Origin: Posidonia oceanica
Taxonomy: Eukaryota; Streptophyta; Magnoliopsida; Alismatales; Posidoniaceae
Assembly: GCA_037176725.1 (NCBI GenBank)
Contig: JAZBRS010000011.1
Location: forward strand, 2,728,001-2,792,000
Direction of reading: 5' to 3'
DNA: 64,000 bases
The notes beneath the pieces were generated by a model that was not told the origin of the DNA, did not search any database, and saw nothing but the letters and a program-made list of their open reading frames with translations. Below are positions 34,202 through 45,399 of the stretch, one piece after another (position 1 is the stretch's first letter; the number at the start of each line of letters is the position of its first letter). The translations under genes and the position numbers were made by a program.

Positions 34202-34277
34202 ATTGCTGAAAAGCAGACTTGGAATAATGATAACAGAAAATTGCTGAAAAGCAGACTTGGAATAATGATAACAGAAA
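34202..34277. repeat. 38-bp perfect tandem duplication
   Basis: ATTGCTGAAAAGCAGACTTG and the following 18 bases occur twice in direct succession (34,202-34,239 and 34,240-34,277) without a mismatch. It lies in the intron about 310 bp from exon 6. Confidence 0.92.
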
Positions 34278-34588
34278 ACCTCATGTGCTGCCTCTCCAAA
34301 ATCTGTAATTGAACAGCATATGATTATTTTAAGATGGGATATCAAAACCATGTCTCAGAATAACTTTTCCAGTTATAAGCTTCTGTAGGGCCTAGGAAAT
34401 CTAAAACAGATCAAAGAACTCCCAGTATGTTAAACATAAAACTGAAAATAGTTGGTCTATTGAATGATTTCATTTCAACAGATCCAAATAACAAAACAAA
34501 CCTCAACAAACAGCATAGGCCAATATTTAGGAAGACTATATTAAAAATTGACCCACAGAAAAGATATTACTGATATGAGAACACGTAC

Positions 34589-34835
34589 CAGTTTGAAGCC
34601 TTCATTCTCACGTTGATCATTGGAGCAAAAACCAGACTGTCTAGAGTTAAGGGAATCAGCATCAGCTTCAAGGTCTTCAGCCGCCACAGTCATTGCATCG
34701 TCACTATCACTTGATGTGCTACTTGTGCTGCTGATGCTACAACTGTTACTACTACTCCTGTTATTATAGTTGCACTTATAATCAACCAAAAGGCCATCTG
34801 CGAGCTTGATGTCACCTGTTCTTCCAAATCCCAAG
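34589..34835 (-). CDS. MED13: MED13 exon 6 in window
   Basis: This 247-nt exon encodes 82 residues beginning LGFGRTGDIKLADG and ending RENEGFKL. It contains a serine-rich run (SSSNSCSISSTSSTSSDSDD) followed by the plant-MED13 signature EDLEADADSLNSRQSG. The region is predicted to be disordered from its composition. The acceptor is tatatag and the donor gtacgt. It lies between a 6.9-kb and a 23.9-kb intron, both filled with transposons. Confidence 0.93.
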
Positions 34836-35483
34836 CTATATATAGACAAGGAAAACCAAGAAAAAAAGGGAATAAAAATCAGTGAATCTAAACAAATGAA
34901 AAAAAGCACACACACATATCGTGATAATGTAAAATTTATCACCAAGAATGGGCATGAAATGCATTAGCAAAACAATCCGTTACAGAATAATTTACAGTGC
35001 TGTTGCAAAAATGGAAAATTAGCCATCCAATAGGTCAAATAATAGAAAATTACCATTTTTATTCCACCAAACAAAATTATTACAACAATGCTTGTATCCA
35101 AGTCCTCTATCCAATAGTATTGTTGATGTAGGATATATATAGATGATAAGAGGGAAGAGAGGGGAGGAAATGATGGATTAGAATAGACAAAAGAAAAAAA
35201 GAAGAGAAAAACAAGAGCATAAACAAAAACTAAAACCTAAAATTCTAATTAATCTGTAAACTGCATAATCCTTGGCCTATATGTAGCCATCAAGGCCCGA
35301 TCATCCAATTCGCTCCAAAAGACAGGCATGGTTCAGTCGTCAAAGCAACTTCATCACTTTCATGTACCCATCGGACGTCAGCCCTGTAGGGGCCTCCTTA
35401 GGGACCGATTCACACTGTGTAGATTGACTGAACGCAGAAAGCAACTCTAAACATGCTCAAACAAGACATAAAAAGACAGTTGA

Positions 35484-35971
35484 CATGATCCTTTCTTTTG
35501 AGCAGTATTGTGCCAACTAATTTCACCAACATGTGTCGGAAATCCAACTTGCCAACACGACGAGAAATACCCATGTTGGTGACATATCGATGACTTGCCA
35601 ATCCATATTGGTGGAAACAGAGTAAAATCTCTATGTTTTGTAGCTTCAAATATGTTTCATTTTCCTTACATTTAGCACTCTAATCACATCAACAACGTAG
35701 ATTATGATATTTAGAATGTTAATGTATGAAATCTATTTACAAGTTCTCAATCTTTTTATAAATTTAGGAGTGCCTTGTTTCATATAAACATCAAATTTCA
35801 TTGTTATATATGTCTAAACTACAAATTTAATAAATGGAGAAGTGTATTTTTACTTATTTAACTTATCCTAAAGTTTCAAATCGAAGATCAAAGCTTTTAG
35901 TGGACTTCCTTGTTTTTCTGTGTTTCCACCAATGACCGAAATTCGGTACGAAACCGACATTTAAAATCATG
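35484..35971. repeat. hAT-like element, related to 27,364-30,161
   Basis: The right end (GAAACCGACATTTAAAATCATG) is the inverted form of the left end of the better-defined copy, and ACATGTGTCGG near the left matches its other end. The proposed ends share only CATGAT as an inverted repeat, and the flanking octamers ACAGTTGA and GACAAAAA do not form a convincing duplication, so borders are approximate. Confidence 0.55.
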
Positions 35972-36423
35972 GACAAAAATGCATGATGCATCTTTCAACC
36001 TATCCTACGGATTAGTATACCTTGTGGGAACTGCATTAAGCAAACAAAAAAATATATGTACTAACACAACAAAACCAACTGCAGTGTCAATCTAGATAAT
36101 TAATATGGAAAAAATATTTCTAGTGTCTGGAGCTAGTCATGTTTACATTCCAAAACCTAGCAGACTAGGACTTCGAGATGAGAATGGTCTGAAAGGGATA
36201 AAGGGCAAGTAGCAAAAATATTATTTGATTGGTATGCAATTTGATTGCCCTTCAAATGTCTATGATGTTAATAGGATGTAAAATGAATAAGGCTCCATTT
36301 ATAAAATAGCTATTGTGATAGATAAAAATCATCATGGGCTGTGGAACCATTTGTTTGAATATTGGCTGTGGTATTGGGACTTGGGAGCATGTATTACATT
36401 ACTACAATGATTTCAATGAAGTT

Positions 36424-36562
36424 TGTGAGACTCATTGGATATGTGTGTGTGGGTTAATGGGTTATTGGATATCCATTTATCTAATAACTCTATAAATATG
36501 TAATCACCTATTCATTAGAGAGTTGGTTCTTCCTTTGCTCATATTCTTTCCCTAATCTCACA
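36424..36562 (+). repeat. 5' LTR of Copia 2
   Basis: Starts TGTGAGACTCATTGG and ends CTAATCTCACA. It contains ACTCTATAAATATGTAATC, a TATA-type core. Confidence 0.88.
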
Positions 36563-36769
36563 TGGTACCAGAACTTAGGGTTTATGATCCACCAAAACAA
36601 ACAAAAAAGGAACAAAAGAAGCAAGTTGCTGCTGCCGGCAGCAGCAACCAACACAGGAGCCGCCGCTAGCAACAACAGTCGGCACATGAGCTGCCACTAG
36701 CAACAACAGTTGGCATAGGAGACGTCGCCGGCCCCCAGACGCGCTCGTCTGTCCTTCTCAGCCACCATC

Positions 36770-36947
36770 GGGCCCTCCTCTCCCCTCCCTACAACAACCA
36801 ATCTCCTCCTTTCTCTTTTCTGTGGTCGGCTAAGGGGGGAAGCTCTCCTACGGTCTCCGGGCCCTCCTCTCCCCTCCCCACAGCCACCAGCCTCCTCCTT
36901 TCTGTTTTCTGTGGCCGGCTAAAGGGGGAAGCCCTCCTACGGTCTCC
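36770..36947 (+). repeat. 89-bp tandem duplication in Copia 2 leader
   Basis: GGGCCCTCCTCTCCCCTCC starts at 36,770 and again at 36,859. Both units continue through GTCGGCTAA or CCGGCTAA to CCTACGGTCTCC. Two diverged copies lie in the untranslated leader upstream of gag. Confidence 0.85.
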
Positions 36948-37155
36948 GACAGCCTCGGTAGCCCCGTTGGAGATCGGATCCGCATGTTTTAGGCCGCTAA
37001 CGTCGTCTCCAACGGTGCTTGTGCGTGGACACGTGTTGTCCACGTTTGTGTGTGCCTCCAAACATTGTTGAGTGTATGTTTTTGGATGGTTTGTGCTCCA
37101 TTTGTGCCGATTATCACTGTTTTCGTAAAAAACAAACCACTGTAACATTGAAATA

Positions 37156-40100
37156 ATGGCATCCCGTTAGTCGATTGTAAAGAATCTTAATGGAACCTCC
37201 GAGAAATTAAATGGCAGAAATTACTTGTTGTGGTCACAAAGTTTTGAGACTTTTATGGCCGCTCACAGGAAGATACGGCATCTTACACATCCACCTCCCG
37301 ATATGAAAGATGTCACCTATGAAGACTGGTATGCAGATAACAGTGCAATAGTTTCGTGGTTGATAAATAACATGGAGCCTAATATTGCTCGCGGTGTGAT
37401 GCTACTTCGCCCTGCTAAGAAGATCTAAGACACTCTGAAGACTACCTACGGGCATGAGAAGAATACATCTAGAGCTTTTGAGATCTATGAGCACCTTTTC
37501 ACACTCTGTCAGGGAGACGGCTCGGTTCAAGATCACTTCACTGCTCTCAGAGGACTATTAGATGAGCTTGATGTCTACCGGCCGTTGGTTGCTGATGTCA
37601 ACAAGATGAGACAATATAGAGATGAGCTAGTTGTGGCTACCTACCTATCCAATCTGAATCTCGAGCTTTCTTATCAAATTCGCGGACAAATTCTCGATGC
37701 TCATACAATTCCCGATCTACAGACTACTTTCTACAGAGTCCTACGGATTTCCACTGCTACACCAGTTCCTGTCTTGCTACTACTCATGGTCGTGGTATGG
37801 CCAAAGGAGGTGGCCGTGGTGGTCGTGCTGATAGAGAAAGGCGACCTCGCTGTGAGTATTGTGATCGAACCAACCACAAATATGATAAGTGTTGGGAGTT
37901 GGGACAAGTTTGGTCGACCAACGTGGACTCAGGATACTACAGAGACTCAGACTATAGTTACATCCTTTAATACTGCCACATCATCATTATCAGCTACTCC
38001 GATAGTGTCCATACCTTAGGATGAATATGCAAAGTTCCTTCAATTTCGCGATTGCCAATCCTTTGCCATGGCATCACATGCCACTACCTCTACCTTAGGT
38101 ACTACTGCTTTATTAGCATTTAAGGACAATTCCTAGATCATCGACTCAAGAGCCTCTTCACATATGTCACGTACACGAGACCTCTTTACCAACTTGTCCC
38201 AGTTATCTAATATCCGATCTGTTTCCATAGCCGATGGCCGTCCCTGTCTGGTTTCCGGGCAAGGCACTGTTCATGCCTCCTCCCGAATCACATTAGACAA
38301 AGTTCTTTCCAGTTAACCTATTGTCTATTAGTGCTATAACTAAACACTTACTCTATTGTGTAACCTTCTTCCCTCTCCATTGTACCTTTCAGGATTTACA
38401 GACGAGAAAGAGAATTAGTTTGGGAGGTAAGCGTGGACATAGAGTATACCTACTGGTTCAGGATGACATACCTTGGGAGCTAGTGTCACTTGCTTCCACA
38501 GTGGAGTCATCGTTTCTATGGCATCTTCGACTGAGTCATCTATCTCACCGAAAACTTCAGCAAACGCTTCCATGAATCTCTATTTCCTCTTTTAAGTGTG
38601 AGCCGTGTTAGTTGGATAAGCATCACCGTACTACCTATCATCGTCTACATCTTGTTAGTAGTCAGCGTCCCTTTGATTTAGTGCATTGTGATATGTGAGT
38701 CATACTAGGACTTCGTCTGTGTAAGGTCATAGGTACTATATTGTGTTTATTGATGATTTTTCACGTGTCTCGTGGGTTTATCTATTAAAGGATAGAGTCA
38801 ATGTGCTTGATATAGTAAAATAAAATTTTACAGAAATAATAAACCAACTTTCTATTAGTCCCAAAATTCTTCGCACTGATAATGCTTTGGAATTTATTAA
38901 TTATTGTGAGTCTTTAGGAGTTATTCATCAGACTACTTGTCCTCACACTTCACAGTAAAATGGTGTGGCAAAGCATAAACATCGACATATTTTAGATATA
39001 GCTCGCACCATTATGCTGCAAATGGGTGTTCCAAAATACTTGTGATCAGATACCATTCTTACTGCATCATATCTAATAAATAGGCTGCCTTCTACACCTC
39101 TTGAGGGAGAAATCCCACTTAGACGTTTACGCCCTGATGTGGAACTTTTCTCTTTACCTCCAAGGGTTTTTGGTTGTGTCACCTTTACTCACGATCTGTC
39201 TCTAAATCTTCGTAAATTGTCTCCTCGTTCTGTTAAATGTGTCTTTGTTGGATACTCTCGCAAACAACGACAGTATCGTTGTTTTGATCCATCCACTCGT
39301 AAGTATATTGTGTCTGCAGATGTCACTTTTTTCCGGTTTCAGCATTATTTTGAGGATAGTGGTTCTAGTTCTAATGGTATTCCTTTTCCTTCCCCTGTTG
39401 AGTCATGTGAAAGTGCTGCTAAAAACCCAATTACTGTGGAACAAGAGGAAGCTCGCCCTTTAAAGGTATATTGTCGTCGCCAGCAACTTCCTCCGCCACC
39501 TCCGACCGAACCGTCCTCTACGCCTACAGATCTTCCACCTACAGACCTAGACATTCCTATTGCTCTAAGGAAAAGTACACGTTCCACCACAACCTATACT
39601 ATATCACATTTTGTTTCTTATGATAACCTTCACCTATCTTTTTGCACATTTGCCTTGTCTATTTCTTCTGAGTCCATTCCCAGGAACTACCAAGAGGCTC
39701 TCCTTATCCCTCATTGGAAGACAACTATGGATGAAGAAATGCAGGCAGTGATGTCACACTTGGGATCTGGTTACTCGACCTAAAAGAACCAACATAGTCA
39801 CTTGCAGGTGGGTGTTCACTGTCAAATATAAGCCAGATGGAGATGGTGCTGTAGATAGGTACAAGGCACGACTAATTGCACGTGGATTCACTCAGGAGTA
39901 TGGCGTAGATTATGCAGAGACCTTTTCGCCTGTTCCTCGACTGAACTCGATACGAGACCTTCCGATTGCCATAAACCAGTCCTGGGAGCTTAGTCAACTC
40001 AATGTGAAAAATACTTTCCAATATGGTGACTTGACTAAGCAGGTGTTTATGGAGTAGCCTCCAGGGTACATTGCTCAAGAGGAGGACCGTGTGTGTCTGC

Positions 40101-41185
40101 TCAAGAAAGTTATTTATAGCCTCAAACAAAGTCTACGTGTATAGTTTGAGAAGTTCAGTAGCATAGTCACAACTAGTGGATTTCAATGTTGTGCACTCTG
40201 TCTTCTATAAACGGACTGACAATGGCTGTGTTATTCTGGTAATGTATATAGATGATATCCTATTAACTGCAAGTGACACTGCAGGGATTAAGGAGACTAA
40301 AGAATACTTGAAGGCGCACTTTGTTACCAAAGACATGGGAAAATCCAAGTATTTCTTAGGCATTGAGTTTGCCTAAGGGCAGGATGGCGTTGTCTCAAAA
40401 GAAGTATGCATTAGATGTTCTTCAAGAGACTGGTCTCATGTGATGCAAGCCAGAGAGCACCCTTGTCGATCAAAGCTTAGATTCCTTAGATTCTTGGGAC
40501 AGTACGTCGAGGATGTAGGTAGATACAGGCGTCTGATTGGCAAATTAATCTACCTCACATTTACACGACGTGACATTGCATATACAATGGGGGTACTTAG
40601 TCAATTTATGCATGACTCGAGGATAGTACACTGACAGAGAGCTCTGAAAGAGCTGGCATACGTCAAGAAGACTCCTAGCAAAGGATTGGTTTATAGAAGA
40701 AATAATCATCTAAACATTGAGGCATGTTCATATTCAAGCTATGCAGGAGATAGAGGAGACCGAAAGTCAACTTCTGGGTACTATACGTATGTTGGAGGTA
40801 ACCTTGTCACGTGACGCAGTAAGAAACAGTCAGGTCAAGTGCTGAAGCTCAATACCAATCTATAACGCAGATAGCTTGTGAAATGATATGGCTCCGTTCT
40901 CTTGTATCCGAGTTTGATTTTTCTGTAGATGCTCCTATACCTATACATTGTGATAACCAAGCTGTCATTTTCATTCCTAATAATTCAACCTTCCATGAAC
41001 ACACCAAACACATAAAGGTAGATTGTCACTACGTTCGTGATATGGTGATGAAGAAAGTCATTCTACACCTTATACTCAGGTCCTCAGATCAACTAGTAGA
41101 TATTTTCACTAAATGGCTAAATGTTGGATTTTTTAAGTCACTTTGTAACAAGCTGGGCATGATTGATATATATGCTCCAGCTTGA
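37156..41185 (+). pseudogene. Copia 2 gag-pol remnant
   Basis: Gag starts at MASR, followed at once by a stop. It then reads LNGRNYLLWSQSFETFMAAH. The nucleocapsid knuckle CEYCDRTNHKYDKCW is intact in another frame (about 37,853). The protease has DSRASSHMS instead of DSGAS. Integrase segments run from 38,450 to 39,350 (LWHLRLSHLSHRKLQQTL, FVGYSRKQRQYRCFDPSTRK). Reverse transcriptase has VDRYKARLIARGFTQEYGVD and the catalytic YIDDILLTASD at about 40,245. RNase H ends with CDNQAVIFIPNN. Stops and frameshifts are frequent. Confidence 0.9.
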
Positions 41186-41192
41186 AGGGGAG

Positions 41193-41329
41193 TGTTAAAC
41201 TCATTGGAAATGTGTGTGGATTAATGGATTATTGGATATCCATTTATCTAATAACTCTATAAATATGTAATCACCTATTCATTGGAGAGTTAGTTCTTCC
41301 TTTGCTCACATTCTTTCCTTAATCTCACA
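41193..41329 (+). repeat. 3' LTR of Copia 2
   Basis: Starts TGTTAAACTCATTGG and ends CTTAATCTCACA. It pairs closely with 36,424-36,562. Confidence 0.88.
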
Positions 41330-41380
41330 AGTTTAAATAGTTCTTTGTTAAATTGGAAGGTTAAGATAAGGAAAAGAACT

Positions 41381-41610
41381 TTTTTTTTAGGAAAGGTGGT
41401 AATATATTAAAAGCAAATTGGCTATGAATCCACAGCAAATCTGAAGAGTGACAATCACGTTGCCAGGAGGCATACAAGACCAAAGCAAAAGGAAATATCA
41501 AATGCAGATGGCAAGACCAAGCTGCTACAACAGTCTGAGCATAATACAACCCAGTAAGCCAAGCATGAAGTAAATAGCAGCAGACACAAAAGCAACGGGA
41601 CATAAGGAAA
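41381..41610 (-). mobile_element. Short LINE 3' end (LINE D)
   Basis: A T-run at 41,381-41,388 followed by GGTGGTAATATATTAAAAGC looks like the poly(A) end of a minus-strand L1-type LINE. The remaining 200 bp carry no domain. It sits between Copia 2 and exon 5. Confidence 0.5.
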
Positions 41611-41764
41611 AGAACTTTGAAAGTAGCAATGAAGTACCAGACATCAATCTAGTGTCATGTGTTTGGTCAGAAATAACTAATTATTGTGGCTCAGTTCCTT
41701 TTAACAAAGTAAATATCTAGCTGCACCAGCATGACTTGAAAAGGAAAAAGAAATCTTAACTGAC

Positions 41765-41851
41765 CAGTTGGTTACAAATGATGAACCAGAAATGTTCCAT
41801 GAAGGCGATACATTAGAAATAGTTGTTCCTGAAGAAGCAGAAAGCCATATT
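41765..41851 (-). CDS. MED13: MED13 exon 5 in window
   Basis: This 87-nt exon encodes IWLSASSGTTISNVSPSWNI then SGSSFVTN. Conservation with other MED13 proteins is limited to the junction KRIWL (KRFWL in Arabidopsis). It is called because both splice sites are good (gcag acceptor, gtcagt donor), the frame is open, and it supplies exactly the phase needed to join exons 4 and 6. It follows exon 4 after a 79-bp intron. Confidence 0.8.
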
Positions 41852-41930
41852 CTGCAAATTAAAGTAACGATATTATCAACGACACCAACAAATTCTAGTT
41901 AATAGAGAATAAAATAGAAACTACAACTAC

Positions 41931-42254
41931 CTTTTCCAAGAAGATTTGGCAAATGCTTTGTATAATATTGGAACCAAAACTTTTTCAACTGGAAATATAA
42001 AAGTTCTCTCAAGAATTGGGAAATGGTCAGTTGATCCATAGTTTTCCTCTTCTTTTTCTTCAGCAACTGCAGCAACTTGTTCCATATGATGTAGGGAGAT
42101 AATCTCATGAGAGCTGGTCTTTGACAGCAAAACCTTCTCACTACCACCAGAAGGGCAGCCAAGGGTGACTTCTACATAACAATTCTGCCCTCTCAACTGA
42201 CAACCAGGAGATGGAGAAGGTATGCCAAGGACAGTGGTACCATTTGAAGCTTTT
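41931..42254 (-). CDS. MED13: MED13 exon 4 in window
   Basis: This 324-nt exon encodes about 107 residues from KASNGTTVLGIPSPSPG to VLVPILYKAFAKSSWK. The anchor QNCYVEVTLGCP and the FIFPVEKVLVPIL segment are conserved in plant MED13. Between them is an acidic, low-complexity stretch (EEKEEENYGS). The acceptor is acacag and the donor gtagtt. It uses one base in and leaves two out. Confidence 0.93.
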
Positions 42255-42659
42255 CTGTGTTTATTTAGTAAGAAAAAAATAAGGAAAAAATCAGAAATTA
42301 TTGTCAAGTTCCTCTTTCTTGGTGGTAAAAGAATCAAACTCAATAGATACAAAATAGAAGGGAAATAAAACTAGAAAACAGTACAATTGATACACCTCTT
42401 ATAAATCAAGATAAATCTAGGTATGGAATCTATTGGATGCCATGTCATGCCCACTACAATAGTTTCATCTTAAAGGGTTTTGGAAGAGAAAATTGGTGAA
42501 ATGTGATATATAATAGAACAATATACTTCTACGGGAATGATGAGGCAGCTAGAGTATCGTGGTGATGATTCAGAGCAACCACAGATAACCCCATTTGCAA
42601 CAAACACAGCACTTTAAAGTATTTTTTGCAATAATTGTAAGTTAAGCCCATGTTTACTT

Positions 42660-45245
42660 CATGTGAGTGGTGTGAGTACAAAGAGAAACTCTAAAAGATT
42701 AGTAGAAAAGTGTGGTAGCCACTAGGCCCCTCATTTTTAGTCCAAATATCATAAAGACCAATCCCACCTTCCTTTTTCTAGCGACAAGCCTAGTTCCAAG
42801 CAACCATGTGATAGCAACTGAGCCACCCATATTTGCCCCTCTCCAATAAGAACTGTCTTTAAACTTGTTCAAGCCTTTGAGCAACAAATAGGCAGATTCA
42901 AAAGAACTGATGAAATCAAAGTAAGTTTGCCACCTACAGACCAAAAATACCCTGTCCAACCAATCAAACATCTTTCAAATCTATGAATCACAACAGCCCA
43001 ATCACAAACTTTAGTGCAACAACCACACAAATGTAACCCCAAATAATTGAAGGGACACGTCTCAACCTTACAACCCAAGAATTCAACTTCATTATGAACA
43101 AGCTCAATGAAATTGCATACTCCAATCACTACAACCTTCAGTCCTAATAATACCAAAGAGAACTAGGATACAAGTGAGATTGATAACCTCCTGATGAGAA
43201 GCTCCATTCATATGCATATAGTAGATAAGGCACACTTCTAAACATCGTTCCAAAAAAAAAAACCCTGAAGAAAGCTACCATGGTTCTTCTTTGATGCACA
43301 TCCTGCCAAAGACCTCTACAACTAATGAGAAAAAAGTGGATACAATATGATCTCCCTGCCTTAGCTCACAACCAAATCCAAAATAACCTTTACAGGCAGC
43401 CATCTACCAACATGAAAATCTAGCAGAACTCACACAACAACCAACCCAGTCTTGCCATTTCCTTCCAAAACACATGCATCTCATCACTTGCTCTAGACAA
43501 CTACAATGAACAATCTCATATGCCTTTTCCATTTCCAATTTCCAAACAAGTCTCAGAGTTTTACTTCCAATACATTCATGGGCCACCAAAAAACCATCTA
43601 GAATTTCTTCCCTGTCCAAATCAAAAGTCATCAATCAGAAGTGGCTTCAACCTTTCTGTCAAATATTTGGTTACTATTTTATAAATTGCATTGAGAAGAC
43701 TAATTGGACAAAAGTTACCAATGTCAATAGCTCCATCCTTTTGGCAATTTGGGTAATGAAAGTCAAATTGGAATACCCTATTTCACCTCCATCAGAATGA
43801 AAACCTCTCACAATATCCATCATCTCAACTCAAAACAAATCCCAATATCTCTGCAAAACCACAATTCGGAACCCATAGAGTCCATCAGCCTTCTCCCCAG
43901 CCATCATAAAGATGGCTCTCTTCACCCCATTTAGAGAGATTTCCTTCTCAAGAACACTAGCATCCTCAGCATTGTCTTGAAATTAAGGCCTTCAAAACCC
44001 AGATCAAGTTGTGCTCTGGCTTCAAGATGTTCTCTGAAAAAAGTTTTGATGTCATCCCTGCTTTCTTCCTTTTATTCTTAGCAACCCCATAGATTCTGAC
44101 TAGCACTTTAACCAAACAGGTCTGAATCTGTCTCCAACCTAATCACATTCGACACATCTTTCAAGGTTCTCCTAAAAAAAATTCTTTCTTTCTTTTTTTA
44201 GAGCGGTACCTAGCAACCATTTTCATATGCCCATACTTTGACTTTTTTTATCCCATTTGAGCTTCAATGCCAAATAGTGCCACAATTTGTCTTGAAACTA
44301 TGTTTTCCTCTCATTTCAGCTCCTCCCACCAACCTCTAAAAAGATAATCAAAATTCTCAACCTCAAAAACCACATAATTTCAAATCTGAAAGGCCTCAAG
44401 GGTTATCGAAAAGCACTAAGCATTTGTAGAAGGCCACTGGTAATTAACTACTTGTAATAGGGATATCCTCCCATTCCATTTCCAGAACATCATTGATTTC
44501 ATTCATCCCTCTGATAATACTGGATCTAATGTTGTTAAGATCCACATCAAATCTTGTCACAATGAAATCACCCTGACCCACAAGCCTTTCCATTCCAAAT
44601 ATTTCTCTCCATCTGAGTTCGTCCCAACTGGCATGTCTTCTACTTTGTTTACAATTTGGTCATAAGCATTCAATAACCCCCTCTTCACACCTGAAACCTT
44701 GTCTTGGAAACAACAAGCAAACCAAACACCAAAACTATTTTCATCAAGCAGTCAAAACAGAACCAATCCCACAAGGGAACAATACCTCCAGCTGAACCTG
44801 CAGACTTCTTAGCCACAGAAGAGAAACAAACGTTCACATCAATCCTGACCAATTTACTTTCCTTGAGACAAACCACATTACGTCAAGCATTTATCCACAT
44901 TAGCCAACCCTCGAACGTTCCAAATCAGAACCTTCATTTTTAACCAAAGCAGCCCAAACCCCAAAGACATCCTAAGAGGTTAGTGTCCCTCCAGATGACT
45001 ACAACTTGCTTTCTCTCTCATTGGACGAGATGGTCTCTTATATCGGCTACTTTGTCACTTTGGGTAAAAAAAACAAAATGTTTACCAACACCACATAAAT
45101 AATCGTCAGACCATACATAAACACCATTAATTCCAATTACAACCCCCATTGCCTAAAACTCTCGAGCACCCAGTTTTTCTGTACATAAGCCTCTCACTCT
45201 TCCCACACTACACGAAGAAACTCCCACTCTCATTACACTCTTTTA
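42660..45245 (-). mobile_element. L1-type LINE C, ORF2 remnant
   Basis: ORF2 begins at 44,937 with MKVLIWNVRGLANVDKCL, the endonuclease N-terminus, continuing at 44,876 with VCLKESKLVRIDVNVCF and SAGGIVPLWDW. Reverse transcriptase motifs are ILDGFLVAHECIG and KLEMEKAYEIVH (about 43,610-43,520, the KxDxEKAYDxV motif), then LGCKVETCPFNYLGLHLCG (about 43,080). Sequence to about 42,660 has RKRKVGLVFMIFGLK. Stops and frameshifts are numerous. Copia 3 inserted upstream of it at 45,251. Confidence 0.85.
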
Positions 45246-45250
45246 TCCCC

Positions 45251-45360
45251 TGTTGATTAGGACAAAAAAGAGAATTATTATGCATTGCTAGAGGGATTAC
45301 ATATATATAGGGGTGACCCCCCTTACACAGATATCCATATACCGATTTAATTATCTAATA
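45251..45360 (-). repeat. 3' LTR of Copia 3
   Basis: This 110-bp LTR is preceded on the minus strand by the purine-rich CCAGCTTGAGGAAGAG. Confidence 0.88.
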
Positions 45361-45399
45361 CTCTTCCTCAAGCTGGAGAATATATATTGATCATGCACA

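Larger units (their letters stand above)
36424..41329 (+). mobile_element. Ty1/Copia element 2
   Basis: A 4.9-kb element with LTRs of 139 and 137 bp, primer binding site TGGTACCAGAAC at 36,563-36,574, and a purine tract TTGAAGGGGAG before the 3' LTR. Gag to RNase H follow in Copia order. AGTT precedes the 5' LTR and follows the 3' LTR, but the fifth base differs. It is antisense to MED13 and lies in the 6.9-kb intron. Coding frames contain many stops. Confidence 0.92.
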
